Shown piece after piece: positions 1-11,800 of a stretch of DNA of 64,000 nt. The position numbers and the translations under genes are program-made. A model generated the notes under the pieces. That model worked only from the letters and a program-made list of their open reading frames with translations. It did not search any database and was not told the origin of the DNA. Position 1 is the stretch's first letter. Each line of letters begins with the position of its first letter. The stretch is from NCBI GenBank assembly GCA_031761405.1, contig JASEVX010000010.1, positions 12,105,918 through 12,169,917 on the forward strand. Direction: 5' to 3'. This DNA is from Serripes groenlandicus (Eukaryota > Mollusca > Bivalvia > Cardiida > Cardiidae).

Positions 1-225
1 GTGTAGTGGTCGCGGTTGCGGGAGGTCGCGGGTTAGATCCCCGACCGGGTTATACCAAAGACTTGGTTGTAATGACTTGCCCTCCTTGATGCCCAGTGTT
101 ATGGTGTTAACATTACGACTGACTGGCCGGTGTCAGGATAAAAGCACCAGTAGTACTTGTGGCTTACACAAGAAATGCGAAAATAACTTGAAAAATGTTG
201 AAAGTGGCGTAAAACACCTTGCAAA
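1..225 (+). mobile_element. tRNA-derived SINE, family B, head cut by window edge
   Basis: The first bases are the end of a tRNA-like head (GGGAGGTCGCGGGTTAGATC resembles a Pol III box B). The family-B body follows: ATACCAAAGACTTGG, TTACGACTGACTGGCCGGTG and CCAGTAGTACTTGTGG, then a decayed tail GTTGAAAGTGGCGTAAAACA. The same body occurs at 23.6, 25.3, 32.7 and 43.0 kb. It is non-coding, and its mobility would have depended on a LINE reverse transcriptase. The box A side lies outside the window. Confidence 0.75.
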
Positions 226-397
226 ATGACGTAGTGGCCCTACTATCAGGATAAATATCGATGGTGTATTGAATTTACGATAGCTAATACTCTAGCAGCA
301 TCTCGTGGCCTTCATCATTTTACAAACGCCCAAATATGATATTAACTTTGCAGAAGGCACAGGCTGATGATGTCCAGTGGACACCAAAAACAATTTT

Positions 398-560
398 CAA
401 CTTACATCAATTCTGCAGCAGACGACTTTAAAAATATTTATGCAAATATAGAAAAGATGTTCAAATGAAACCATGAAGCTGAAACCTTTTACTGAGTTGA
501 AAACAATGTTTTCAAAATCCGTCTGCTGTAGATGCGTCAAAATGCATATCCAATGTATAT
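398..560. mobile_element. Degenerate MITE-1 foldback copy
   Basis: TCTGCAGCAGACGACTTTAA on the left faces TTTTCAAAATCCGTCTGCTG on the right in inverted orientation, around a short AT-rich centre. This is the core of the MITE-1 family, best preserved at 34786-35015. The terminal CCCTTTCCCACATA blocks are lost. No coding potential is seen. Confidence 0.5.
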
Positions 561-600
561 TATGGGCCGGAGGCCAGACATTTTGAATAATCAAATTGAA
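541..600 (+). mobile_element. LINE 3'-end fragment (GGGCCGGAGGCC tail)
   Basis: TATGGGCCGGAGGCC followed by an AT-rich GAATGAATGAA tail matches, in the opposite orientation, segments near 27.8 and 28.1 kb. A conserved short GC motif followed by a simple-repeat tail fits a LINE 3' terminus. No ORF remains. Confidence 0.4.
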
Positions 601-705
601 TGAATGAATTCCTCGATTCTTGTTTTACAAAATATAAAGGAAACAAAAATTATGAAATATAGTTTTAAATATTTTAGTATAACTTAACGCTAAGTAATAT
701 TGCTT

Positions 706-838
706 GCATTGGACCCAGTACTAGGCTAGGAAATGTACCATGCGCAAGGACACTCCATCATGATTGCTTTGACTGGAAATCGAACCCAGGACACCCTGTT
801 TTAAATCCCCGAAGCTAACCGCTCGGCCCCGGCGGATT
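706..838 (-). mobile_element. SINE-D fragment with tRNA-like head
   Basis: Read on the minus strand, CCGCCGGGGCCGAGCGGTTA and GTGTCCTGGGTTCGATTTCC form a tRNA-like head with box A/B-like motifs. TTTCCTAGCCTAGTACTGG follows, as in the family-D copies at 33.5, 35.7 and 51.6 kb. The tail is absent. Confidence 0.55.
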
Positions 839-1089
839 CTCCCAATATTAGATAGGTGAAAGTGAGTCATGAACCCGTGAGTTGTGTAATCGATATACTT
901 TTTAACTTCCGCCTTCTACCTATCAATGCACCTGTCTTTCTTCGAAACAATGTACTAGTTTTAGCTATACGTAGCTCATGTCCATGAGCTGTGTAATTTA
1001 CTGTTTCATTTATGTTAAAAATCATGCAACAAGAGATTTGGATTATTTTGATAACTCAATGTCAAACAAGACTGAGATAGTTCGTTAAA

Positions 1090-3736
1090 GAGCTTTTGAG
1101 TGGAATATATCAGAAGTCAATTTTGTGTCAGCTGCACATATTGAAGCATTCTAGGGTAATTTACGGGGTGGGATTCAGTCAAATTGCTTGATAAATGATG
1201 AAACTGGGTGCCTGGAGTGTAATTTAGGCTCATGGAGGTATCCAGACATTAGGTAATAGCCGTTTTGACATTTTTCCAAAAGGAAAATGATGTTTTTCAA
1301 GCTATTTAATTTTTTCTTTGATTGGTTAATTGCCTAAAACAGGCAAAACCTTAAAGTTTATTCATTTCTTTCAACATGGGGCACAGTAAAATGTTATGTA
1401 TTTATGTTATTTCTGTCTTGGAGACCTGTATGATGCGCGAGCGCAGAAAACTTGCCGGACTTAAGTAGCGAAACCTATGTTTGGGTTGCATAGGAAATTT
1501 GAAATCTTTGAAAATAATTGTCTAATTGTCCTAATATTTGCTATTTTGCATTCATTTTATATCATTCTCTGTCAATTTACACAAAAACCAGATATCTGAG
1601 GGCAAAGAAAGTGTCTAAAGGAGCTTCAAAGTCCAAGAAAATGACAGGTCCATTTTGTGTCGTCTGCCAAATTGTTTGGATACAGTCAAACTGGTTGAAA
1701 AGGATTATACTGGTTACCTAAAATGTCTGAAAATAGTACATAAATCTAAAGTTTGATCATCTCTATGAACAGTTGATATGGTGTTCTACATGAAAACGCT
1801 TAAAAAGTGTGACAATCGAGGACTGAAACTGGTCGATTTACATGGAAACAAAGAAGCGATTTTTTTTGGTGTATTGTTACACTTTTTAAGCGTTTCTCAT
1901 GTAAAATACCATATATCATTGAAAAGAGTGTGTTTTATAAATAATTATGTAATTTCGGTTATCCTTTGAATTATATCGAGTTTGTTTCTGACGTAATTCA
2001 TCTCATGCACAAATTAAAAGGGGAATTTGAGTTCCAACCCAATTTACGATGTATTTTTAAACCGCTCAACTTACATGACGTCAGCATCTGCCTTGAACAC
2101 GTCGGTGTTGAAAATATAGATAATTTAACAACTGCTACTTAATTTTGATTAATAGTTATCACAACATTGTGGGGAAATGAGAAATTGCTAGTACTACTAA
2201 GTTATTATTTCTCCACATTGTTTTCGGAAATCGTCTTGTGCCCAGTAAAAAATCATCTGTATCAGGGAAAGGGAGTACATAATGTATAAGAATAAAATTC
2301 ATGTTAACGACTCCAAACAGTTACCTCTTTTCAGACGTTTCCTGAAACATTTTAATTTGCGAATAAGGCAGATCCAGATCAGGCAGCTGTGTGATGGCGC
2401 TGACTTATCTAGTTCCTCACTGATGGCAAATACAACACGGTTGGTGTTTCGTAGAGCGCCACTGATAAAGACATTGTTGTGGAATGAAAGAAACGTAAAC
2501 ATATAAGTTGTCTTTTGTACGGTTAGATGCATGGAATAAGTTTTCTGATAACATGCACAGCTCTAACATACCATAGTGTATCATGATATTTGACAGAGCA
2601 CCTGTAATCGAAAGGTAAAGATCATTACCATATACGTGTATTACTAGTGTTCATTACAAAAGTGTTATACATGTAGCAAGCAATGGTGCAACAACAAAAT
2701 ATATGTGGTGCACTAGATTGAACACAGCATTCAGGAAATCCACCAATAAAACTGTTGATAATCTGTTTTAAAAAGGTTAATCAAAAGATATTTTGTTCCG
2801 TGTTGTGTCTGTCAAGGTCAATCAGAAAATACAAGTCTACAAATAGTAAATGTATTTATCTGCATAAAAAATATTAAATTTATTTTTATATTTCGGAACA
2901 TACAATGGAAAAAAAATGGCAATTACATGATTAATTATATAGCATGAACTATATACAAATACATCAATAATAAGCTGAACGCCATGACATACTATTCAAG
3001 TAACATTTAATTTCGAGATGGTCAACGACGCAAAAAGGCTCTTTACATTTGAAAAGCGTAAGGCGAAATACACAAGCAAACAATGAAGATTTATATGTTA
3101 AAGTTTATATATAACATCTGGGTCAACCGTGCTAATATTAGAACATTACTGGGATCTTTTTTAGTAAGAGTATGTTGAAAACAGAACAATATCGGTACTT
3201 GTGATCAGTCGATATCAGGTGCATTTACTAGTGACATTATGTATACCTGTACAACGTTATGATTGCGCAATAGCATAGAACAGAACGGAACATAATTGTT
3301 TTTATTAACGTATATATTGTATATAAATGTATCTTGTTACATACAAAACATTTTTACATAATATTTAACATCATGTGATACACGATATTGACAAGTTCAA
3401 AGGAGAATGAACAGAAATTTTAAATTTTATAAATACATGTATAGCTTAATAAAAACATATCTAGTCTAATTTTGGCTTGAAAAAATAAATATTATTGACA
3501 AATAGAAACAATATAAATTGAGAACATAAGTCTTAACATAACTTACTGAACTTATGAACACACATTACGGTTACGCTTTAATGGTATTAGTGTTTGTTTA
3601 TAAAGAATGGGAACATTATCTGTGTCATCCGATCAGATCACATCTATAGCATTGACTATCCACAAATAATACAGTTTGATTGAGTTCAATACGTTTATTT
3701 GAAAGTTTGTATGGTGTTCATTGTCGGTTTCAAAAA
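1090..3736. other. No gene recognised
   Basis: AT-rich sequence with only short chance ORFs (74-77 aa on opposite strands near 2.3-2.5 kb, with no recognisable domain). The only structures seen are the inverted repeat at 1779-1908 and a weak 16-bp inverted repeat near 2163-2220. Confidence 0.5.
1779..1908. repeat. Small foldback inverted repeat
   Basis: ACATGAAAACGCTTAAAAAG on the left is answered by CTTTTTAAGCGTTTCTCATG on the right, with the flanking GTGTGACAAT/ATTGTTACAC also paired. Arms are about 37 bp around a loop of about 55 bp. It looks like a short MITE or hairpin; no target duplication was identified. Confidence 0.55.
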
Positions 3737-3895
3737 CAAAATAGTCAGTTATGTCACGGCGTTTCCTGGTAAGTTACCAGTACCACTAGTGTATTCAACC
3801 CGACACCAGCGAAACAGTCGTTAAGCTATTCACACACTCCTGAGCGACAAGGAGGGAAAGTCAGTACTACCATAGTTAAAGTATATGACTTTGTT
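3737..3895 (-). mobile_element. SINE-B fragment
   Basis: GTCACGGCGTTTCCTGGTAA, AGTTACCAGTACCACTAG and CTCCTGAGCGACAAGGAGGG are the reverse complement of the family-B tail and body. The tRNA head is missing or unrecognisable. Confidence 0.6.
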
Positions 3896-5170
3896 TTATC
3901 AAATACACGAAAAAAGCTACAGGGAACATATGCTTTGGTTTTGCATAAATAAGAATGTTAAACTTTTTATCATCTAAAGTACGAACTACCTCCCTTAGTT
4001 AAAATAATAAAATAAGCATGAATTACTTCCCTTCGCATTTTATAACTCTAATTTGTACGTGACATCTAATGTTGATTTTGTTTCAGAATCACATTTTTCA
4101 ATGTTTAAAGTTATAAAACTTCTTTTAGAAATGTTTGGGGTCTTATTGACTCTGTGGTTAGGCACTATTTTAAATGCGTTCAGATGTGTATAGGACCTAT
4201 GCACTGAATAAAGACTGGTTGAGAATGTATGTATGTTCTCATTAGTCTGTGTTGTGTTATAAGTTTGTTGCAAGATATCCATTCAAACAAATACTAATTA
4301 GTTTTGTTCAATTGAGTGATATACATTATGCATGAAGTATTTTGAAAATGCTTCATTAAGCTTACCTTGCTTTGTTTGAGAAATTCATTATTTTTTTAAA
4401 CAGAAAAACACATACCCAAAGTTATAATATGTACGTAGTTCGTGCATTAAATAGAGTTTTGTTACCTTAGTAACACATTAAGCAGAATATTTTGAACATC
4501 TATTGGGAAAAATGTACAGAAATTTATCAAATATATACCTTGGCGTTCCTGGTAACATATTGTTACTTCATCTTTTTTTGTCGGTTAATGAAATAGTTAA
4601 AGAAAAGTTACATATTTAACTTGGCATCTTGTTACCACGGGGAAACTTATACTTATTTTATTTAAGGGTAGTTTCTTCTGAAATTTGGTTAACAACATTT
4701 ATTTTCCCAAAGTCGTTTTATTTATCAATTTAAAAAATAAGTTCTTATCGAATACATGAAAAAAATATTGTTTTTGCGATTATTTGAAACATTTTGTAGT
4801 CATGTAAACACATTTAAAAGCCATATTCCCTGCAATGTGTTTACATTATTTGATATAAGAGGTGAAGATAGTCATGAAACCATTATGTATTTTTAACCCT
4901 CATGTCGACAATAGTTAAGTAAACATTAAAACAATTATTATCATTATATTATTATCTTTTTATGGAGGGGAGGGGGGGGGGGGGGGGGGGGGTTATAAAG
5001 AATTACATGTTTGTTGCAAGGTAACACATTAAAGAGGCACTGTTCCCAATCGCTTTTTTAACATTTTACATTCTTTTGTTAAAATATGTGTTGATATTCA
5101 CGAATCCATTATTCATTATCATTAAAATGGCCGTATTAAATTTTAATAAACATTTAAAATACGATGTTTT
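3896..5170. other. No gene recognised; poly-G tract inside
   Basis: AT-rich sequence without convincing ORFs, apart from a chance 80-aa minus ORF at 4040-4282. An uninterrupted run of 21 G lies at 4972-4992, preceded by GGGGA. Confidence 0.5.
4972..4992. repeat. Poly-G homopolymer (21 bp)
   Basis: Twenty-one consecutive G in an AT-rich setting, next to a GGAGGGGA prefix. It could form a G-quadruplex, and its length is liable to be mis-assembled. A similar run is at 22454-22473. Confidence 0.9.
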
Positions 5171-5175
5171 CCCCT

Positions 5176-6395
5176 TATTAACCCCTCTGGTAAAGAAGGT
5201 TTCGGAGCGAATTGTACCAATTGCTAACCACATGTAACCCCGAATCCAGATGTGTTTCAGATATTGTATGTATTCTACGTAAATATTACATTTATAATGT
5301 ATTACAAGACAACATAGACAATGGGATTTTTCCGAGTGAACATATTTGGAAACATTATATTGATATACAATTTCAAATCATATTGTTGGAGAATGGAATA
5401 TAACATTATCTTCATCGCAATTTGTCTTATAAAGACAATTACAACAAAGATTCATATTTAATTCGGTATGGAATTACGCTAAACGTAATCCGAATATGTT
5501 ACGTGCTTGTTTTTCTATCGCTCAGCTAATGGCACATACAGCTTATATCAATTGTTCTCAATGCACACGATGTGGCTGTAGCGATATAATAACAAGTCTT
5601 ACAGAACATATCTTTATTAACTGGCGAAGTGTACATTCATGTACTATCTCTTTTCAACAAAGATTTATAATACATTTTGGTAGAACTGTTTTCGATTAAG
5701 TAGTATCGTTTAAAGGCAATAACTATGTTCTTGCTCTATTTGGTTTGAACCCAATCTTAGATAGTGAAGTGCAAGGCACATATGATTCCTTCTTCAAGAA
5801 TGTTGCAATGTTTCACCATTCCATTTGGAAGTATTATAACTATTTTGTAAATTATAAATAAGATGTAGATATTTCAATTAAATTGTAAGTAAAGTCGTAC
5901 ACACTATATGATATGTATTATTATAATTATTACACGCGTGCTTACATATGGCGTACGTGTTGTGTTTGTATATGTGTACTCTTATCATACTATACATGTT
6001 CAGATGACCGCATGAGTGAATGTCTCTATTTTGCATTATCAATCCTTTTCCTCATTGGTCGCTTTTTATTTCGTATCGTTTAAGTGCTCTTTTGTTGGTA
6101 CTCCATGCACATTGTTACTCCTGTGCAAAAGGCTGTCACAGACATATGTCTGATATGCCGGTGCCATCTATTTAATACTTATTCTTGTTGAGTAGTAAGA
6201 CAGGTAGTTGTGCATAATGTACAATGTTTTCTGCACTTTAAAGGTACGTGCCTTAACATCCACACATGTAACTATCTATTTCCTTCTCTTCCCATCTTCT
6301 TTTTTTCTTTTTTTTCGTGTAGTTGTACCAACCTGTGTTTTCTGTATTGTTGTATTATAAATGTGATATTCTTCCTTGGAGGAAATAAAGATTAA
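5176..6395 (+). pseudogene. LINE (non-LTR) ORF2 C-terminal remnant with 3' UTR
   Basis: Two short frames together resemble the C-terminal, post-RT region of a mollusc-type non-LTR polyprotein. The first (5212-5403) contains NGIFPSEHIWKHYIDIQFQ. The second runs from about 5454 to 5861 with one internal stop at 5697-5699; it contains NSVWNYAKRNPNM, a cysteine cluster CSQCTRCGC followed by a His, then LALFGLNPILDSE and HHSIWKYY. A frame change separates the two, so the copy is dead. No RT catalytic motifs are present, so it is a 5'-truncated insertion. The following 0.5 kb has the character of a 3' UTR and ends GGAGGAAATAAAGATTAATT, which includes an AATAAA signal. The family assignment rests on recalled resemblance, not on a search. 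Confidence 0.5.
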
Positions 6396-6529
6396 TTAGA
6401 ACTATCACTGAATGTGATTAATACCCCCAAACGCCGCCCTGATAGGAAAGGTTGTGAAATATTTAGAAACCCCACCTTAAAAGGACAATGTTATGGATCG
6501 GGTTATTCTTGTTTTGTTCATTTTTGGAT

Positions 6530-7795
6530 AACAAAGGGCAATAACTGTATTATGTAAATTAGAGTTATGGTTCTTGTACACTGCACTTCCTCTGATTTTG
6601 CTCTACCGTTGTATGTAGTTTTATTAGATTCCATCTGTTAGTTATTAAGTAATTCTAAATGATGTTTTATTAAATTCCAACAATTAGTTTTAAAGTTATG
6701 CTCCAGACAAGACTCTACGAACAAGAAAAAGTAACAAAGGGCAATAACTATGTATTTAGATAAAATAGAGTTATGGTTTCTGTACACCACACTTCCTCTC
6801 AATGTGTTGTATCATCCTATGAAGTTTTATTAAATTCCAACAATCAGTTTTAAAGTTATGCTCCGGACAAGACTCTACGAATAAGAAAAAGTAACAAAGG
6901 GCAATAACTCTGTAATTATATACATTACAGTTATGGTTCTTGTATACTGCACTTCCTCTGATTATGCTCTACCATTGTATGCAGTTTTATTAGATTCCAT
7001 CTGTTAGTTATTAAGTAATTTTCCGGACAAGAAAAAGTAACAAAGGGCAATGACTCTGTATTTAGATAAAATAGAGTTATGGTTCCTGTACACCGCACTT
7101 CCTCTCAATGTGTTGTATCATCCTATGAAGTTTTATTAAATTCCAGCAATTTGTTTTAAAGTTATGCTCCGGACAAGACTCTACAAATAAGAAAAAGTAA
7201 CAAAGGGCAATAACTCTGTAATTATGTAAAGTAGAGTTATGTTTCTTGTACACTGCACTTTCTCTGATTATGTTCTACCATTATATGTAGTTTTATTAGA
7301 TTCCATCTGTTAGTTATTAAGTAATTCTCCGGACAAGAAAAAGTAACAAAGGGCAATAACTCTGTATTTAGATAAAATAGAGTTATGGTTCCTGTACACC
7401 GCACTTTCTCTCAATGTGTTGTATCATCCTATGAAGTTTTATTAAATTCCAACAATTTGTTTTAAAGTTATGCTCTGGACAAGACTCTACGCATAAGAAA
7501 AAGAAACAAAGGGCAATAACTGTGTAATTATGTAAATTAGAGTTATGGTTCTTGTACACCGCACTTCCTCTTATTATGCTCTACCATTGTATGTAGTTTT
7601 ATTATATTCCATCTGTTAGTTATTAAGTAATTCTCCGGACAAAAAAAAGTAACAAAGGGCAATTACTCTGTATTTAGATAAAATAGAGTTATGGTTCCTG
7701 TACACCGCACTTCCTCTCAATGTGTTGTATCATCCTATGAAGTTTCGTTCAAATCCTATGATGCATGGTTAAGATATGGGCCGGACAAAATATGG
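6530..7795 (+). repeat. Two-phase tandem array, CAAAGGGCAATAAC units
   Basis: Eight occurrences of CAAAGGGCAAT(A/G/T)ACT lie near 6534, 6736, 6895, 7041, 7201, 7349, 7508 and 7654. After the first gap (about 200 bp), spacings alternate at about 160 and 146-149 bp. Odd units carry TAATTATGTAAAT...CTCTACCATTGTATG; even units carry TATTTAGATAAAA...TGTTGTATCATCC. The true period is therefore a higher-order repeat of about 307 bp. No ORF. This repeat type is common in bivalves as far as I recall. Confidence 0.85.
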
Positions 7796-7800
7796 CTTCC

Positions 7801-7843
7801 GACCGACCGACCGACCGACCGACCGACCGACCGACCGACCGAC
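7801..7843 (+). repeat. (GACC)n microsatellite
   Basis: Ten GACC units plus a partial one directly follow the end of the 6.5-7.8 kb array (GGCCGGACAAAATATGGCTTCC). The microsatellite appears to be part of the same repeat element, joining the array to the terminal hairpin. Confidence 0.95.
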
Positions 7844-7850
7844 ACAGTGA

Positions 7851-7893
7851 CTCCTATATACCCCCCAAAACTTTGTTTTTTTGGGGTATAATA
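7851..7893 (+). other. 3'-terminal hairpin of the array element
   Basis: TATACCCCCCAAAACTTTG is followed by TTTTTTTGGGGTATA, giving an 8-bp GC-containing stem plus A/T pairs, then ATAATAA. Its position, after the array and microsatellite, suggests the structured 3' end of a non-autonomous element rather than a transcription terminator. Confidence 0.45.
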
Positions 7894-8700
7894 ACTAAAT
7901 AAATGAATGTATATAATTTGGCATCGGCGGTCGTTTGGCGGTCTCTGATGTTGACATAAAGTAAATAAGTAAGTAAGTAGTATGTAAATACTTATTATTA
8001 AAGTGACATGTGCATAACATATAATAAAACATAATGCAAAGTTTGTTGGAACAACACCCGGCCCGATGGGCCTATATGTCACCATATATAAAGGTTATGT
8101 CTATGCACGTCAGTTCAAATATATATAATGATATCGATGGTCTCGCTCGAACAGGCCGAAAATACAGCTTGTACAAGATGAAGCTATGGCATCCCCGGAC
8201 GAAGCCATAACTATTTCAGAGGTGCTATCAACCTCAGGAGGTATTATGTACTTTTGAATGCAACGTGCTTTAGCAAATAATTATTCTACTGTTGCATTTT
8301 AATAGAAAGATAACCCGTAACTGTACTGACATAAGTTTAAATACAATTACAGATCATCAGTCCGATATGCGCTCAATTAGTTTAAGTCTGTATAAAAGGA
8401 AATCGAGATTACTAACGTAAAGGTCAATGATTGCCTAAAACAAGTGGGTTAACGCTTTTAGGTCTATATCCGTTTTGTCATATAAAGTTACATTGGCATA
8501 AAACGGGTCTTTCTAGTCTTTTTTATGATATTTAGTTAGGTTTAGACAATACATAGACGGACAGTGAAGGCAGTGACTATACACAGGCTATAACATGAGT
8601 CTTCATTGTACGCATAGTATGTAACAAGATCCCTTAAGCGGCACAAATTTATGTAGTTTTATGATTCCAAAGTCGTTACACAAAGATTCCAATTTGCCAC
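7894..8700. other. No gene recognised
   Basis: AT-rich sequence with no conserved motif. The minus-strand ORF that overlaps the GACC array translates simple repeat (GRSVGRSV) and is not a gene. Confidence 0.5.
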
Positions 8701-8717
8701 AACAGCTGAACCAGTCA

Positions 8718-9021
8718 ACATTATTTACACTCGATCAGAACACGCAGGCTCCGATAGTCAACATTATCCACTCTCATTCGGAACATTTCTGACCTTAAGT
8801 ACAGGCCCTGATTGTCAGCTTTACTTATACTCTTTCGGAACAGTTCGGACCCAATAGCAGCCCCTGTGATTATATTCACAACTGTCCTGATACGTTGCTT
8901 GTGAACGGAATCCATTTTCTAATGCGCATGTTGGCGGTACTTTCTTGCTTCCAGGCTTGCTTCTCATCTTGGGTAGCCATATCTTAATCGGTTTGCGAGT
9001 TTTCACCATGTGTTCTATCAT
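8718..9021 (-). other. Candidate host exon (weak)
   Basis: On the minus strand TTATTACTCTTTCAG just before 9021 is a good 3' splice acceptor, with a pyrimidine-rich tract ending in CAG. Downstream, a basic, proline-containing frame of 66 aa (starts MIEHMVKTRKPIKIWLPKMR) stays open. A second frame of 64 aa (starts MDSVHKQRIRTVVNIITGAA) overlaps it, so the coding frame is unclear. A good donor (ATG|GTAAGA) lies upstream at 9897/9896. Splicing to it does not put the 66-aa frame in phase with the long ORF at 9907-10251. Function unknown; it could be chance. Confidence 0.2.
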
Positions 9022-9365
9022 CTGAAAGAGTAATAAGTTGTAATAGAAGACATCTGAAAGACTGACTACATGTTTATTTCAATGTTAGTGCATCGCGAAA
9101 ACAACGACGATTTAAATGTTTATGTTCTCTGATGTAAGATTTGTCATACGGAAACGATGTTCGGGACATTACGACCAGTAACGAGCAAAGCCTCGAAACA
9201 ATACAACTTTAAAAAGTTCGCTGTGCACAGACATGAACTCTTTGAAAGAGTAATAAGTTGACATCTAAAACTCTGACTACATGTTTAATTCAATGTAAGT
9301 GCATCGAAAACAACAATGATTTAAATGCCTAATTAATTCGCTGTGCACACAAATGAACTCTTTGC
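9022..9365. repeat. Local tandem duplication
   Basis: GAAAGAGTAATAAGTTG, GACTGACTACATGTTTA, AGTGCATCG and CGCTGTGCACAGACATGAAC occur first in 9022-9240. They recur with small changes in 9241-9365, the second copy lacking about 95 bp. The duplication copies the putative splice acceptor at 9021, leaving a decoy acceptor-like site. Confidence 0.7.
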
Positions 9366-9654
9366 TCCAGTTAAGACGGTTGAAAGGTCAAATTCGAGAT
9401 AGCTTTTTATTTTTGACAAATCAAATACTTGAGCACAAATTCTGAGCAAAGTGTATAATTTTATAGTTTCGGGGCCGACTGATTTTTTCTGGTCACCCTT
9501 AAGTCAGTCAAGTGTCCCGGAAGTCTCTGGACAAAGGTGATGGTTGACTATACTTAGTATATATATCTTATCAGTTTAATAACTTCCGAAGGTCTGTGTT
9601 CGTATAACGTGGCCATTAAGGTATACGGTGTTCTGTTATCTATAATGACCCTTT

Positions 9655-9735
9655 TTATTCATTATCACGGGAGTCGAATCTGGGACCCTTGGTACGAGAG
9701 GCCGTCGCTCTACAACTGCACCACTGTTTTCCATC
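9655..9735 (-). mobile_element. tRNA-like SINE head fragment
   Basis: On the minus strand, GGTGCAGTTGTAGAGCGACG and CCCAGATTCGACTCCCG form box A- and box B-like motifs of a tRNA-derived head. No SINE body follows, so it is a truncated copy. It does not fold as a functional tRNA with acceptor pairing that I can see. Confidence 0.45.
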
Positions 9736-9906
9736 AACGAGTTTAGTTGCTCATTGGTCAGAAATTGCGAGAACTTTCAAAAGGGCTGACACTTTCGATA
9801 GTGAATCAAAGAAGGTCATTTTTGAACATCGATTTATGTTCGAACATTAATTTAGATTGGATCTTTGCAATCGTAAATCATAAACAAAAATCTTACCATG
9901 AAGTCT

Positions 9907-10251
9907 TCATATGAAATACACCCAGTTATTCAACAAAATATTGACGCCAGACAAAAATATCATCCATGTTTCATTTCTTAATAACGTCACTTCCTTTTGG
10001 CACTGATTTTCCTCGTTTTCTCGAAATGAAGTTGATTTAGTTTTTACATCCAGTCTTTCACTATTCATACTGTCTCCTACTGATTTCAAACTGTTTATAA
10101 CATTTGTCACATTTGCACTGAGATTATCGTCGACATATTCGTCCATTGTGTCCCTTAGTTTGTTCGCTGTAATGTTAAATGTAGTTGACATTGTTTGATA
10201 TCTGGAACTATTGTTTACAGTCATTCTCTTGAATTTTATATGTTTCAACAA
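9907..10251 (-). CDS. Uncharacterised ORF, possible host exon
   Basis: A 114-aa open frame, with internal Met codons as alternative starts (MTVNNSSRY, MSTTFNITANKL). It is hydrophilic with acidic stretches (DEYVDDNLSANVTN) and a C-terminal hydrophobic segment (WMIFLSGVNILLNNWVYFI) that could be membrane-associated. It stops 7 bases before a strong 5' splice donor (ATG|GTAAGA at 9897/9896), so it could be a terminal coding exon followed by a spliced 3' UTR, or chance. No family recognised. A 63-aa ORF just upstream (10341-10532, starts MFYKQDITPNELSPIFKYCD) could be a preceding exon, but the acceptor before 10251 is poor. Confidence 0.25.
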   Translation of the reverse strand: MLKHIKFKRMTVNNSSRYQTMSTTFNITANKLRDTMDEYVDDNLSANVTNVINSLKSVGDSMNSERLDVKTKSTSFRENEENQCQKEVTLLRNETWMIFLSGVNILLNNWVYFI

Positions 10252-10532
10252 CGGAAATACCCATGCAGTAGTACTCTTAATAAGTCTGATTCATATACAA
10301 AATAAAGCTATGTTTTATCTTAAAGGTAATGACACTTTCACTATCTCTTTGTTATTGGTTTTTTTAAATAAAAATAGATCAGGTAAAAATAAACTTTAAG
10401 TGGGGTTTTCCAAAGTTGGTGTCCGAAAATGCTTATATCACTTCTCCTGTCTAAAATTAGTTCTACACTTGAATCGCAATATTTAAAGATCGGCGATAAT
10501 TCATTTGGTGTTATGTCTTGTTTATAAAACAT

Positions 10533-11400
10533 TGTCCTTAAACCGACGATGTATATGCAAACAGTTACTACTTACTAATTAGTAAGTTATTAATTGGAAA
10601 ACTTCAAACCCCGGTTTTCAACTGTATACATACATTGTGTAACCATGCGTTTCCTGACTTTCTCGCAAGCTAACTTTCATTAGTCGCCGGGCAGAAGCCC
10701 GCGACTTATATTTGTAATTGTTTTTCGGAAATGACATGGGAGGACGAGTTATTATTAGACTTTTTTTTGTTTAAATGTTTTGAACATATTACAATTGCGT
10801 TTGTTTAAAAACACTAAGTTATGACACATCTAAAATGAAATAAATATTCCGATGTTTTAAGTATTTGCAGTTTCTTTATTTTGACTCGCCATTCCGTTTT
10901 TTTGTTTAATTTACGAAATATTATTTCGTCCTTGACAATTTTAAATGTGTCATTAGATTCCCTACAGGCATTTTGCTTGCGAACTGCATATTTTTATGCA
11001 TAATTGACACAAGTGCGCTCATCATAATATAATTTGAAAACAAGTTTAAGTTTGTTATTTTCATTATAAAAAAGGAAGGAAAGAATTACAATAAACTAAC
11101 ATGTTGTAGAGTTCAGTTTATGTTCGGAATTAAGTTTGAAATTATACAACAATTTCAATGAAATTTAACTGTTTAGCTGATATTATATTTCGAGGGTGGT
11201 CTAATTTATAAATATTGGACTACATTTTAACATTCGTCAAAGTATGATATAATTAGGATGCCAAGCTAATATCATTTTGAGAAAAAGAGACAACTCATGT
11301 CTTCAGCGATTTAACCCTGTTGTCATTGTTTTAAAAGTAGATTGCTGCAAAGGTGTCAAATTTTGAGTCTCACAATTTGAATTTGATAACACTACTCGTG
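10533..11400. other. No gene recognised
   Basis: AT-rich sequence with no ORF of note and no repeat recognised elsewhere in the window. Confidence 0.5.
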
Positions 11401-11404
11401 AGGT

Positions 11405-11520
11405 AAAAACTACGACTGACTCGCCGGTGTCATGATGATGGATCAGTAGTTCGGGTATTTTACTCGGAAAACGCCTTTATAAAGCTGGGGGAAAACTGTT
11501 GAAATTGGCGTTTGAGTAAA
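11405..11520 (+). mobile_element. SINE-B 3' fragment
   Basis: ACGACTGACTCGCCGGTGTC, then GATCAGTAGT, a diverged GAAAACGCC and GTTGAAATTGGCGTT, match the order of the family-B body and tail. The head is absent. Confidence 0.55.
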
Positions 11521-11800
11521 TTCTCTGATGACACCTGGTATGTGTTGAGCCTCGATCGCCATGGATTTGAGATTTAGATTATGATAAGCGTCATACACTT
11601 TCAATTTATTGTTTAAAGTCCATTACAAGAGAAAATTGATGCAACGCATCAATGTCGCCGGAAATTGTTGAAAAAATAATTATCAACTGAGTGGCATATT
11701 GGAACATCAGGGGTGGGGTCAAGTAAAAATGTATTGCATTTTTTTGTCAACGCTTGTGGTCTAGATAGTATGCGAATAAAAGCGGGGGACAACCCATTAC

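Larger units (their letters stand above)
1..1090. repeat. Ancient paralogous block, partner at 32663-33965
   Basis: The order of features here (SINE-B, CTCTAGCAG motif, SINE-D remnant, TTTTTAACTTCCGCCTT, CAATGTACTAGTTT, GTGTAATTTACTGTTTCATT, ATCATGCAACAA, ACTGAGATAGTTCGTTAA) recurs in the same order and orientation near 32.7-34.0 kb, with many substitutions and indels. Shared junctions between unrelated repeats argue for duplication of a segment rather than independent insertions. It is much older than the 8.9-kb duplication at the right of the window. Confidence 0.7.
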
